A stretch of DNA of 64,000 bases from an uncultured Bacilli bacterium (GTDB lineage: Bacteria > Bacillota_I > Bacilli_A > RF39 > UBA660). The translations under genes and the position numbers were made by a program. The stretch lies in contig CAKPKR010000005.1 of NCBI GenBank assembly GCA_934167465.1, positions 22,812 to 86,811 on the forward strand. Reading direction: 5' to 3'. How positions within the stretch are numbered: the first letter of the stretch is position 1; every line of letters starts with the position of its first letter. Shown here piece by piece: positions 49,664 to 58,314 of this stretch. A model generated the notes under the pieces. It was not told the DNA's origin. It ran no database searches and saw only the letters and a list, made by a program, of their open reading frames with translations.

Positions 49664-51390
49664 TTAATTTCCTCCGTTTTTTTTAGTTCAATTATTTCAT
49701 TTAATATTTGTGCTTTTTTTATTGGATCTATTTCTTTTTTAATTAATTCATTTTTAAAATCTATTTCTTTTTTTAATTTTCTTTTATTTAATGAATTTAT
49801 ATAACTCATTAATTCTTTTTCATCATAATCTTTATCAACATTTGAGTTAATTATTGAATTGACTACTTTTCTTAATTCTGAATCAAAATAAGTAATGATA
49901 TCAGCAAGTATTATATTACCTTTTTCTTTATAATACAAGCCTATTTTATTAATAATTTTTTTATTTATCTCATTTTCAATTAATGGTCTATTTTTAGCAA
50001 ATATTTTAATTGCTTCTTTACTGCATAACATTTGATAAATAAGATTTTGTTCAATTATTTCGTATTTATTTTTTTTAATTGTTTTTTCTTTATTGTCAAT
50101 CTTAATTTTTTCATTTTTATTTATTTTTGATCTTAAGTAATCAATATTTAATTTTGATTCATCACTTAATTTTTGAAGAGTTAATTCTCTATAAATGTCA
50201 TTATCAATATTTGATAATTCATTTATTACCGATTCAACATATTGAGCCATTTCAAAGTTATTTTGTAAATCTTTTTCTTTTTTTAAATAATTCATTTTAT
50301 ATTCCATTGAATTCATTGGATTTTCAATTTTATTAACAAATTTTTCTTTGCCATATTTTAAAATGTACTCATCTGGATCTAGGTTTTGTTCAAGTCTTAC
50401 AATTTTTGGTGAAATACCTATTTTTAATAATTCATTAATACATGAATTAGTTGCCTCGTTACCTGCCTCATCTCCATCAAAACACAATATTATTTCGTTC
50501 GATAATCTTTTCATTAATAATGCTTGATTTTTAGTAACAGCTGTACCCATAGCAGCAACAACATTAGTTATACCAATAGTATACATTCTTATAACATCCA
50601 TAAAACCTTCTACTACAATAAGTTTATTATTTTCTCTAACGCTTTCTTTAGCTTTATGGTAATTATAAAGTGTTTCACCTTTTTTAAATATTTCTGTTTC
50701 TTTTGTATTGTAATATTTTGGTTTAATATCTTTATTATACACCCTACCGCTATATCCTACTATTTTTCCAGTTAAATCAAATAAAGGAAACATTATTCTA
50801 TCACTATACATATCAGAATATCCATAATTATTTTTAATTACTAATCCGGCTTTTTCGATATCTTTAGCATCGTAGTTTTTATTTAACAATAATTTTAATA
50901 ATGAGTCTCTACTATCAATAGCTAGTCCAATTCCAAATTCTTTAATGCAATCGTTATTTATATTTCTTTTTTCTAAATATTTTTTAGCATCAATTCCGTT
51001 TGCTGTGTTTATATTATTCATGTAAAATTTTTGTGATATATTATAGATATCATATAATTTTTTATTTTTATCAGTTTTTAAATCGTCATTTATATTCAAT
51101 ATAAATCCAGCTTTGTTAGCAACTATTTTAACAGCTTCTATAAATGAAACATTTTCATAATCCATTATAAAATTATAAACATTTCCGGTTGCACCACAAG
51201 AAAAACAAGTATATATTTGTTTTTCTTTGGATACGCTCATACTAGGTGAATGATCGGAATGAAAAGGACAGACACCAAAAAAATTCTTGCCTTTCGCTAT
51301 CAAAGGTAAATAACTTGATATAATTTCAACTATATCAACACTAGTTCTAATTTCATTTATTTTTTCTTCTGATAAAAAATTTGAATTCAT
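49660..51390 (-). CDS. dnaG: DNA primase
   Basis: A 576-aa protein starting at the ATG at 51390 after AGGGAGA. The N-terminal zinc domain is 'CPFHSDHSPSMSVSKEKQIYTCFSCGATGNVYNFI'. The catalytic core has 'FGIGLA', 'GRIMFPLFDLTGKIVGYSGR' and the Toprim motif 'LIVVEGFMDVIRMYTIGITNVVAAMGTA...ILCFDGDEAGNEA'. The C-terminal part binds DnaB. It makes primers for lagging-strand synthesis and heads the macromolecular synthesis operon. Its upstream DNA shares a 58-bp element with comEA. Confidence 0.96.
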   Translation of the reverse strand: MNSNFLSEEKINEIRTSVDIVEIISSYLPLIAKGKNFFGVCPFHSDHSPSMSVSKEKQIYTCFSCGATGNVYNFIMDYENVSFIEAVKIVANKAGFILNINDDLKTDKNKKLYDIYNISQKFYMNNINTANGIDAKKYLEKRNINNDCIKEFGIGLAIDSRDSLLKLLLNKNYDAKDIEKAGLVIKNNYGYSDMYSDRIMFPLFDLTGKIVGYSGRVYNKDIKPKYYNTKETEIFKKGETLYNYHKAKESVRENNKLIVVEGFMDVIRMYTIGITNVVAAMGTAVTKNQALLMKRLSNEIILCFDGDEAGNEATNSCINELLKIGISPKIVRLEQNLDPDEYILKYGKEKFVNKIENPMNSMEYKMNYLKKEKDLQNNFEMAQYVESVINELSNIDNDIYRELTLQKLSDESKLNIDYLRSKINKNEKIKIDNKEKTIKKNKYEIIEQNLIYQMLCSKEAIKIFAKNRPLIENEINKKIINKIGLYYKEKGNIILADIITYFDSELRKVVNSIINSNVDKDYDEKELMSYINSLNKRKLKKEIDFKNELIKKEIDPIKKAQILNEIIELKKTEEIK

Positions 51391-51418
51391 AAAAAAAATC
51401 TCCCTATTAATAATATAC

Positions 51419-51476
51419 GACAAAACTTTTCAATTTCCTTAAGAAATAAGAAAAAAATTGCATTTTTTTGTAATTT
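51419..51476 (-). promoter_or_regulatory. 58-bp upstream element shared with comEA
   Basis: Aligned without gaps to 57077-57134, about 47 of 58 bases are the same, including GACAAAACTTTT, ATTTCCTTA and TTTTTTGTAATTT. Both copies lie about 28 bases before a - strand start codon (dnaG here). Read on the - strand it includes AAAA-TGCAA-TTTT, the form of a ComK half-site. Confidence 0.5.
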
Positions 51477-51546
51477 AAGTTAATAAATTAAGTAAGTTAC
51501 AATATTTTTTTTATAAATTTTAAAAATGATTATGCATAATTAATAT

Positions 51547-52743
51547 TTACTTATAAATAAAATTTTTTATATATCTAAAAATTAATATTAAAAATATTGT
51601 AAATATAGTTATATAAAACAATATAAAAAATATATTTTTGCTTATAAATTTAATCAATGAAAATTCAATTTTATTAGGTTTATAAATGTCAATACTTTTC
51701 AATATTTCGCCATTTAATTTTATATTATATTTTCCAATTACTTTTTCTTTTGTAAAGATATCTATTTTTTTCAAACCAATATACTCATAAGTTAAATTAT
51801 CATAATCTTCATCTAACATGTAAATTGAGTAATCTATATTAGAAATTAAATCTATTCTTTTATCAGAATATTTATTTTTAATTTTTTTAATTATTTTATT
51901 TTTTGTTAATATATTTCTATAATGATAATTTTCAAAATAGTACTTATAGATTGTATCAGTATCTACTATATTGTATGGCAATTCTAATTTTGGATTAGCT
52001 CCACATGTAACTAACAAATAATTAATTTTATTATAATCAGTAATACTTGATAAACAAAGTCCAGCTAAATCAGTATACCCTGTTTTTGCTCCTTTTATAT
52101 AATCAATACCTAAACTGTATCTTTTTATGGTTCTTTCTAAACTATGAATCATCGATATTCCATTTGTAGTTGTATAAGTTTTTGATGTATATATTTCTTT
52201 AAATTTTTCATTATTTAAAGCATATTTTAAAATGACTGCTACATCTTTTACTGTTGAATGATTATCATTAAAATCAATACCTGTAGTATTAGTAAATAAA
52301 GTGTTTTTTAAGCCTAATTCATTCGCTTTATTATTCATTTGTTCTACAAAATTAGATATACTACCAAACGTTGAAATTGCTAACGCATTAGCTGCATCAG
52401 CTGCAGATGGTAATAATGTTGCATATAATAAATCATTATAAGTTACTACATCACCAACTTTAAAACCTAAGACTAAAGCATTTTCTTCTCTTAACCCTTT
52501 TAACATATCGTAAGTAATTGTTACTTGTTTATTTATATCTTCAATATTTTCAATTGCCACAATTGCTGTCATTATTTTAGTCAAACTTGCTATTTTAATT
52601 GTTTGTTCACTATTTTTTTCATATAATATTTCATTATTGTTTAAATTATATAAAATAGCATTATTAGATTTAATTTCAATTGCTCTAACGAATGGTATAA
52701 ATATAAATAAAATTATTGATAAATAAAGTATTTTAAATCTCAT
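51547..52743 (-). CDS. serine-type D-Ala-D-Ala carboxypeptidase (PBP5/DacF-like)
   Basis: A 398-aa exported enzyme with signal peptide (about 1-20). Penicillin-binding motifs: 'IASLTKIMTAIVAIE' (SxxK), 'LPSAADAANALA' (SxN region) and 'GAKTGYTDLAGLC' (KTG). A beta domain follows and then a C-terminal TM 'NIFFILFYITIFTIFLILIFRYI', so it is tail-anchored by a true TM rather than an amphipathic helix. It trims the last D-Ala of peptidoglycan. DacF in sporeformers acts in the forespore; which paralogue this is remains unclear. Confidence 0.88.
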   Translation of the reverse strand: MRFKILYLSIILFIFIPFVRAIEIKSNNAILYNLNNNEILYEKNSEQTIKIASLTKIMTAIVAIENIEDINKQVTITYDMLKGLREENALVLGFKVGDVVTYNDLLYATLLPSAADAANALAISTFGSISNFVEQMNNKANELGLKNTLFTNTTGIDFNDNHSTVKDVAVILKYALNNEKFKEIYTSKTYTTTNGISMIHSLERTIKRYSLGIDYIKGAKTGYTDLAGLCLSSITDYNKINYLLVTCGANPKLELPYNIVDTDTIYKYYFENYHYRNILTKNKIIKKIKNKYSDKRIDLISNIDYSIYMLDEDYDNLTYEYIGLKKIDIFTKEKVIGKYNIKLNGEILKSIDIYKPNKIEFSLIKFISKNIFFILFYITIFTIFLILIFRYIKNFIYK

Positions 52744-52783
52744 ATCAATCCCTCAATTATAGAATAGCATATTTTCTTTTAAA

Positions 52784-52845
52784 AAACCAGAAAAAAAAGA
52801 GACCATAAGGCCTCATCTATATAAAACGCTAAAAAGCATTAGCGT
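52784..52845 (-). terminator. hairpin pair with intrinsic terminator, possible small RNA end
   Basis: On the - strand ACGCTAA/TTAGCGT (52826-52845) is followed by GAGGCC/GGTCTC (52799-52814) and a run of eight T. The nearest - strand gene ends 170 bases upstream at 53015, so this either ends a long 3' tail or a separate small RNA. The gap 52744-53014 has no protein gene that I can see. Confidence 0.5.
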
Positions 52846-53014
52846 AACAAAAGAAACAAACTTTAATATTACAATCTATATTTAATATATCCATTTATAA
52901 CATATTATATTCGTAAAATATATGTTATTTATTATAATATATTAAAAACTTTAATTTTTGTGTAGACATTTAACTATTATAAATTCAATTTATCTTAGTT
53001 ACAAATTTTAATGA

Positions 53015-53455
53015 TTATAAGTCTTTTTTTAGATTTATTTTGAATTCACTAAATCCAAATTTTTTATATAAATTTATAGCATTTTTATTATGTGCAAGAA
53101 CATTAATATTTATAAATTCAACATCAGTATTCTTTATAATACTTAAAGCAGTTTCCATAAGATTAGTTGCAATACCATTATTCCTATAGTTTTCATCTAC
53201 ATACAATCCATCTATCAAAAAACCTTTTTTATTATTAGCAATTATTGATTTCAAATAAATATAGCCTTTTATAATTTTATCTTCTTCACAGCATAATAAT
53301 ATATTATCTTTATTTTTAATAACATTTTTAAAATAATCTTTTACTATAAAATTTTTATCAATCGAAGAATCATATTTTCTTTCATCTTGAATTAGTTTTG
53401 TTAATAAATTATCGCATACACTTGCTCTTTCATCATCAAAAATTCGAAAAATCAT
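53015..53455 (-). CDS. GNAT-family N-acetyltransferase
   Basis: A 146-aa protein starting at the ATG at 53455 after AGGTGAT. The acetyl-CoA loop is 'LYVDENYRNNGIATNLMETAL' (R-x-x-G-x-A), and 'INVLAHNKNAINLYKKFGF' is the conserved C-terminal motif. The substrate cannot be predicted. It lies 27 bases after the DUF1016 gene in the same direction. Confidence 0.85.
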   Translation of the reverse strand: MIFRIFDDERASVCDNLLTKLIQDERKYDSSIDKNFIVKDYFKNVIKNKDNILLCCEEDKIIKGYIYLKSIIANNKKGFLIDGLYVDENYRNNGIATNLMETALSIIKNTDVEFININVLAHNKNAINLYKKFGFSEFKINLKKDL

Positions 53456-53481
53456 AAAAATCACCTCATAAATTCATTATA

Positions 53482-54372
53482 TCACACTAATTCATATTCC
53501 CTTATAGTAATTCTATCATCTGAACAATATTCAATTATAAATCTATTTTCTTTTTTACAAATTAATATACCTATTGTTTTATTATTATTTATTTCTTTTA
53601 TATTCATATCAATATAATTCATATATTTTTGAACTTGTGATATATATTCAACTTTAAACTCAGTTACTTTTAATTCTACAACTACATAACAATTAAACTT
53701 TATATTAAATAATAACAAATCAATATAATGATTTCTGTCTCCTATTTTAATTTTATATTCACTACCTATAAAACTAAATGAATTACCAAGTTCTTTCATA
53801 AAAGATTCAATATCTTCCAAAATTAAATTATGTAATGCTTTCTCAGTAACTATTTCAGTATTATTTCTATTTCTAATTAGTATGGGATTTGGTACTAAAT
53901 TTTTTACTTCAATTTTATCTTTAGAAACTATTTTGTTTTTAGTTTCAATTGGTATTCTTTGATATTCCTTGTTTTTAATTTTTTCTCTTAATTCTCTTTT
54001 AGATAAATTCCCTTCATATGCAATATTAATATAATATATCAATTCATTATCGTCTTTAATTGATAATAATTCAGAATAATGGCTCCAAGACAATTTGGTC
54101 GCCAGTGGCGACCATTTTTCATTTTTGAATATTCTATAATATTGTCTAATACGTCTCAATGTTCTCTCGTTATACTTTTTCCCAAACTCAGTAACCAGTC
54201 TATTTGAATAATCATTTAAAATATTATCTCCATACTTACTGCCAGCTTCATCCAGCAATTTACCAACTTCAAAGTATGTAATAACTTTATGCCTTTCTTT
54301 TGAATAATCTTTTACTTTTGAATATATTTCATTATCAATTAATTTGTTTTTTATCTCATTGTAATAATTCAT
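53482..54372 (-). CDS. DUF1016/YhcG-family PDDEXK nuclease
   Basis: A 296-aa protein. The N-terminal DUF1016 part contains 'YFEVGKLLDEAGSKYGDNILNDYSNRLVTEFGKKYNERTLRRIRQYYRIF' and 'WSHYSELLSIKD'. The C-terminal nuclease part contains 'FIGSEYKIKIGDRNHYIDLLLFNIKFNCYVVVELKVTEFKVEYISQVQKYM' with Asp and ExK catalytic residues. The family is stand-alone and is linked in some bacteria to mobile DNA or defence; its exact activity is unproven. AAGGAG precedes the ATG. It sits 12 bases after comEC, an unusual neighbour. Confidence 0.88.
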   Translation of the reverse strand: MNYYNEIKNKLIDNEIYSKVKDYSKERHKVITYFEVGKLLDEAGSKYGDNILNDYSNRLVTEFGKKYNERTLRRIRQYYRIFKNEKWSPLATKLSWSHYSELLSIKDDNELIYYINIAYEGNLSKRELREKIKNKEYQRIPIETKNKIVSKDKIEVKNLVPNPILIRNRNNTEIVTEKALHNLILEDIESFMKELGNSFSFIGSEYKIKIGDRNHYIDLLLFNIKFNCYVVVELKVTEFKVEYISQVQKYMNYIDMNIKEINNNKTIGILICKKENRFIIEYCSDDRITIREYELV

Positions 54373-54384
54373 GTCTACTCCTTC

Positions 54385-56400
54385 CTATGGACTACAAGTC
54401 TCAATTTGTAATTTATCATTTTTAATTTTAAACATAATACTACCATCTTGATCTGTTCTATATATTTTTGAATCATTTAAAGTGTCCAATACTTCTTTAT
54501 TTGGATGACCATATCTATTATTCTTTCCAACACTAATTATGGAATACTTCGGTTTTATCTCATCAATAAATTCTTTACTACTGCTTGTATTTGAACCATG
54601 ATGACCCACTTTAAGAAAATCTATATTTTCAAGACTATATTTATTTAATATATCTTGTTCTTTATTTATTCCAGCATCTCCCATAAAAAGAAATTTTATA
54701 TTTTTATAATTAAAATAAATTACATTGGAACTATCATTTTCATTATCATATTCTTTCGTTTGTAAAAAATATAATTTGTTATTAACTAAATTTAATTCTT
54801 TGATACAGAAATAATTTTTTATTCTCTTTTTATCTAATACCTTAATTAATTCGCTTTCTAAATTGTTCAATTCTCCACAATTAAATATTACTTTTTTTAC
54901 TTTAAAATTATTTATTAAATATTCTGCTTCTCCCATATGATCATAGTCCCCATGGGTAAGTATTAAATAGTCTATTTTTTTAATACCTATTGATTTAAAA
55001 TATGGAATTAATACATTCTTACCAATATAATGATTATTTTTTTCAGTATAATTTACAATTCCACCTGTATCAATTAGAATATTTGTATTATGAGGTAATT
55101 CAATTAATGTCGAATCTCCTTGTCCAACATCTAATATTGTTATAATTGGATAATTAAGAAAAAATCTCAAATTACTCCAAAATATTAAAAATATTATTAA
55201 TATAATTACTTTGAATTTTTTAAAATTATTAAATAAATTTATTATAAAAATATAATAAATAATAATTAATATTATTGGCAATTTAGGAATTATAAAAAGT
55301 ACATTTAAATTCGAAAAGATGTTAACCATCAATTCTAATATATATATTAAAAATGTAATTAATGGTTCTAAAAACGGAAATATAAATGATAGCAATGTTA
55401 TCGGAAAAACTATAGTTGATACATATGGAACAAATATACAATTAAAAATTATACTTAATAAGTTTATTTGATTAAATCCATTTATCATAATAGGAATACT
55501 TACTATGTAAGAGATTAAAGAAGTAAAAAATAATTGAATAATATAATTTTTATGATTCAACATATTATTAAATTTTATTAAAAAATAACTTATTGTAAAA
55601 CTAAAAACAAAACCTAAGTCATATACATAATAAGGATTAAAAATTAATAAACAAAATAGTATTATAAGTAATATGTCTTTGTTTTCTATTTTAATCTTAA
55701 ATATTTTTTTAATATTAATTAATATAAATAATAAACTAGCTCTAATAATTGATGGAGAGTAATTTGTTAAAAACATATAAAATATTAAAAATAAACTAAT
55801 TAGTAAAATATTGATATTTTTTTTATTAATTTTGTTTAACATAAATAATAAGATGCCTGTTAATAAAGAAATATGCATACCTGATATAGCAAATAAATGA
55901 CTTATTCCTAATAATTGATAATTAGTTTTTATATCTTCATCTAATTCATTATTACCTAATATAAATAATTTTAAATAATTTTTATTTTTACTTTTTTCTA
56001 TTTTATTTATTATATAATTTTTAATTTTATATTTTAATGATATTTTAGAATTAATCATTTCATAATTATCAATTTTAAAAATCCATTTTATTTTTTTACT
56101 CAACATATATTTTTTATAGTTGAATAAATTAAAGTTAGTGTTTTCTTTTATTTTTTCTAAAGAACCATTTACTTTTATTTTCATTCCTAATTTTAAATTA
56201 ATATTACCTTTATAAGTACATAATATTTTTTCTTTTGCTTTTAATTCAATTTTAGTATAATTTCCTTTTTCAGTTATTTTAGTAACTATTCCTATTAATT
56301 CATTTTCTGATTTGTATTTTGAAAAATATATTTCATTTTTTAAAATAATTATTAAGTAAATTAATATACTAAATAGTAATATTATCTTTAATTTTTTCAA
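54385..56400 (-). CDS. comEC: DNA-uptake channel protein ComEC/Rec2
   Basis: A 671-aa polytopic protein. The N-terminal OB-like part, the competence domain ('GNNELDEDIKTNYQLLGISHLFAISGMHISLLTGIL', then ~10 TMs) and the C-terminal metallo-beta-lactamase domain ('ILDVGQGDSTLIELPHNTNILIDTGG', 'ILTHGDYDHMGEAEYLI', 'FMGDAGI', 'LKVGHHGSNTSS') are all present. It forms the pore for single-stranded DNA. The only suitable start is a TTG at 56400 with GGAGA upstream, inside the end of comEA (32-base overlap). An intact gene suggests natural transformation is possible. Confidence 0.92.
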   Translation of the reverse strand: MKKLKIILLFSILIYLIIILKNEIYFSKYKSENELIGIVTKITEKGNYTKIELKAKEKILCTYKGNINLKLGMKIKVNGSLEKIKENTNFNLFNYKKYMLSKKIKWIFKIDNYEMINSKISLKYKIKNYIINKIEKSKNKNYLKLFILGNNELDEDIKTNYQLLGISHLFAISGMHISLLTGILLFMLNKINKKNINILLISLFLIFYMFLTNYSPSIIRASLLFILINIKKIFKIKIENKDILLIILFCLLIFNPYYVYDLGFVFSFTISYFLIKFNNMLNHKNYIIQLFFTSLISYIVSIPIMINGFNQINLLSIIFNCIFVPYVSTIVFPITLLSFIFPFLEPLITFLIYILELMVNIFSNLNVLFIIPKLPIILIIIYYIFIINLFNNFKKFKVIILIIFLIFWSNLRFFLNYPIITILDVGQGDSTLIELPHNTNILIDTGGIVNYTEKNNHYIGKNVLIPYFKSIGIKKIDYLILTHGDYDHMGEAEYLINNFKVKKVIFNCGELNNLESELIKVLDKKRIKNYFCIKELNLVNNKLYFLQTKEYDNENDSSNVIYFNYKNIKFLFMGDAGINKEQDILNKYSLENIDFLKVGHHGSNTSSSKEFIDEIKPKYSIISVGKNNRYGHPNKEVLDTLNDSKIYRTDQDGSIMFKIKNDKLQIETCSP

Positions 56401-57049
56401 TTAATGAATCTCCTATACCTTTTACATTAGTTAATTCTTTTATTTCTTTAAATTTACCATTTTGTTCACGATACTCAATAATTAATTTGGCTTTTGCTTC
56501 ACCTATGCCAGACAGTTTAGTTAATTCATCAATATTAGCTGTATTAATATTGATTAAATTGTTTGTTTCTTCTTTATTTTCTTGTTTTTCTTCTTTATAA
56601 TCTTCAATACATGCTTCATTTACTTTGTCAGGACAACTTGGTACTTCTATATAGACATATTCTGTTTTGATTTTGCTATTATTATAATTTTCTATTTCTT
56701 CTCTAGTATAAATAATTATAACCATTTCATCATTGATTTTTTTTGACAAGTTTATTAAACTAGTATCTGCATTTTCAGTTAATCCTCCAGCAATATTTAT
56801 AACATCAATTACTCTAGAATTATCATCTAATTCATAAACCCCCGGATTATTTATAGCACCTTTTATTTCAACTTTTATTTTTTTATTTGTTTCTGCTTTT
56901 TTATTTTCATCTTTTGTTTCAATTAAATTAGTTTCTGCAGAAACTATCTCAGCTTGATTAAAACAATATGTAATAACTGCTATTAAAAGAGAAATCAATA
57001 TTACAGATATGCCAATTATTGTTTTTTTATTGTCTTTTATAAATTGCAC
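56369..57049 (-). CDS. comEA: competence DNA receptor ComEA
   Basis: A 226-aa protein starting at GTG (57049) with a strong GGAGGTGAG box. An N-terminal TM (about 9-28), a SLBB-like domain ('VEIKGAINNPGVYELDDNSRVIDVINIAGGLTENAD') and a C-terminal double helix-hairpin-helix ('INTANIDELTKLSGIGEAKAKLIIEYREQNGKFKEIKELTNVKGIGDSLIEKI') that binds double-stranded DNA outside the membrane. It delivers DNA to ComEC. Together with the pilus genes it points to a complete uptake route. Confidence 0.93.
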   Translation of the reverse strand: MQFIKDNKKTIIGISVILISLLIAVITYCFNQAEIVSAETNLIETKDENKKAETNKKIKVEIKGAINNPGVYELDDNSRVIDVINIAGGLTENADTSLINLSKKINDEMVIIIYTREEIENYNNSKIKTEYVYIEVPSCPDKVNEACIEDYKEEKQENKEETNNLININTANIDELTKLSGIGEAKAKLIIEYREQNGKFKEIKELTNVKGIGDSLIEKIKDNITI

Positions 57050-57076
57050 TTTCTCACCTCCTCATTAAAATTATTA

Positions 57077-57134
57077 GACAAAACTTTTTTATTTCCTTAC
57101 AAAAAAGCAAAAAAAAATTACTTTTTTGTAATTT
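57077..57134 (-). promoter_or_regulatory. 58-bp upstream element shared with dnaG
   Basis: The partner of 51419-51476 (81% identical by hand alignment). It ends 28 bases before the comEA start codon. Shared blocks are GACAAAACTTTT, ATTTCCTTA and TTTTTTGTAATTT. On the - strand it contains AAAA-AGTAA-TTTT. Confidence 0.5.
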
Positions 57135-57167
57135 TTTTTATTATATGAATTTATTTATTGATTAAAA

Positions 57168-57191
57168 AACTTCATTATTTAAAATGAAGTT
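57168..57191 (-). terminator. terminator after dnaJ
   Basis: On the - strand AACTTCATT (from 57191) pairs with AATGAAGTT, with a 6-base loop, then TTTTT. It ends the heat-shock operon and separates it from comEA. Confidence 0.8.
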
Positions 57192-57196
57192 AACCA

Positions 57197-58300
57197 CTAT
57201 AAATATTTTTTAATTAATTTGTATTCATCTGAATCATTTGACAATGTTTCATTTAATTCTTCAAATAATTTTTTTTGATCTCTAGTTAGTTTTTTAGGAA
57301 TAACTACATCTAGAATAATATACATATCGCCCATTCTTCCATTATTAACATCTTCAATACCTTTTCCTTTAATACGATGTTTATCTCCTGATTTAGAACC
57401 AGCTGGTATAGTTAGTTTAACTGTTCCATATAAAGTAGGTACATCTACTTTAGTTCCAAGTACTGCATCAGTAATTGTAATAGGTAATAATAAATATATA
57501 TCATTTTCTTTTCTTTCAAATATTGGATGTTTTTTAACTTTGAATTCAATATAAATATCTCCGTTAGGTCCACCATTGGTTCCTGCTTCACCTTTACCAG
57601 CTAATCTTAATCTATTTCCATTATCGATTCCAGCAGGTACTTTAACATCAATATCTTTGTTTTTTCTTATTTTTCCAGTTCCTCTACAAGAAGAACATTT
57701 TGTCTTAAAAGTTGATCCAGTTCCACCACAATCTGGACAAGTAGTTCTAGTCATGAATGAACCAAACATTGTGGCTTGTTGTCTTGTTACTTGACCAGTT
57801 CCATTACAAGTTGAGCATGTTTTTTTATCATGTCCGCCTTCACCATTACAACTAGAGCATTCTTCGTCTAAATTAACATTGATAGTTTTTTTGCATCCAA
57901 AGGCTGCTTCTTCAAATGTTATTTCCATTCTAACTAATGTATCAGCACCTTTTCTAGCTCTACTTTTTCCTCTTCCTTGTCTACCAAAAGTACCTCCAAA
58001 AAAGTCACCAAAAATATCACCTAAGTCAATATCGCCAAAGTCAAAATCAAATCCGTTTGCGCCATTGAATCCGCCATTATTTTCAAATGCAGCGTGACCA
58101 AATTGATCATATTGTTTTCTTTTATTAGCATCTGATAATACAGCATAAGCTTCTTGAGCTTCCTTAAATTTTTCAGCAGCATTAGGTTCTTTAGAAACAT
58201 CAGGATGATATTTTTTGGCTAATTTACGGAAAGCTGATTTAATTTCATCTTCAGTTGCTGTTTTAGAAACTCCTAAAACTTCATAATAATCTTTTTTCAT
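57197..58300 (-). CDS. dnaJ: chaperone protein DnaJ
   Basis: A 367-aa type I DnaJ. J domain (1-70) with 'KYHPDVSKEPN' (HPD), a Gly/Phe-rich region 'NNGGFNGANGFDFDFGDIDLGDIFGDFFGG', four zinc-binding CxxCxGxG repeats (CSSCNGEG, CSTCNGTG, CPDCGGTG, CSSCRGTG), then the substrate-binding domains. It delivers substrates to DnaK. It is separated from dnaK by pepF, which is unusual, and ends at a terminator. Confidence 0.96.
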   Translation of the reverse strand: MKKDYYEVLGVSKTATEDEIKSAFRKLAKKYHPDVSKEPNAAEKFKEAQEAYAVLSDANKRKQYDQFGHAAFENNGGFNGANGFDFDFGDIDLGDIFGDFFGGTFGRQGRGKSRARKGADTLVRMEITFEEAAFGCKKTINVNLDEECSSCNGEGGHDKKTCSTCNGTGQVTRQQATMFGSFMTRTTCPDCGGTGSTFKTKCSSCRGTGKIRKNKDIDVKVPAGIDNGNRLRLAGKGEAGTNGGPNGDIYIEFKVKKHPIFERKENDIYLLLPITITDAVLGTKVDVPTLYGTVKLTIPAGSKSGDKHRIKGKGIEDVNNGRMGDMYIILDVVIPKKLTRDQKKLFEELNETLSNDSDEYKLIKKYL

Positions 58301-58314
58301 ACAACACCTTCTTT

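Noticed and set aside
53482..54372. The DUF1016 nuclease as part of a restriction-modification system
   Set aside because: No methylase or specificity subunit lies nearby; its neighbours are competence and GNAT genes.
57077..57134. The A/T-rich runs before comEA and dnaG as simple sequence noise
   Set aside because: The gap-free 47/58 match includes non-repetitive blocks (GACAAAAC, ATTTCCTTA, GTAATTT) at the same distance from the start codons, so I kept it as a finding.
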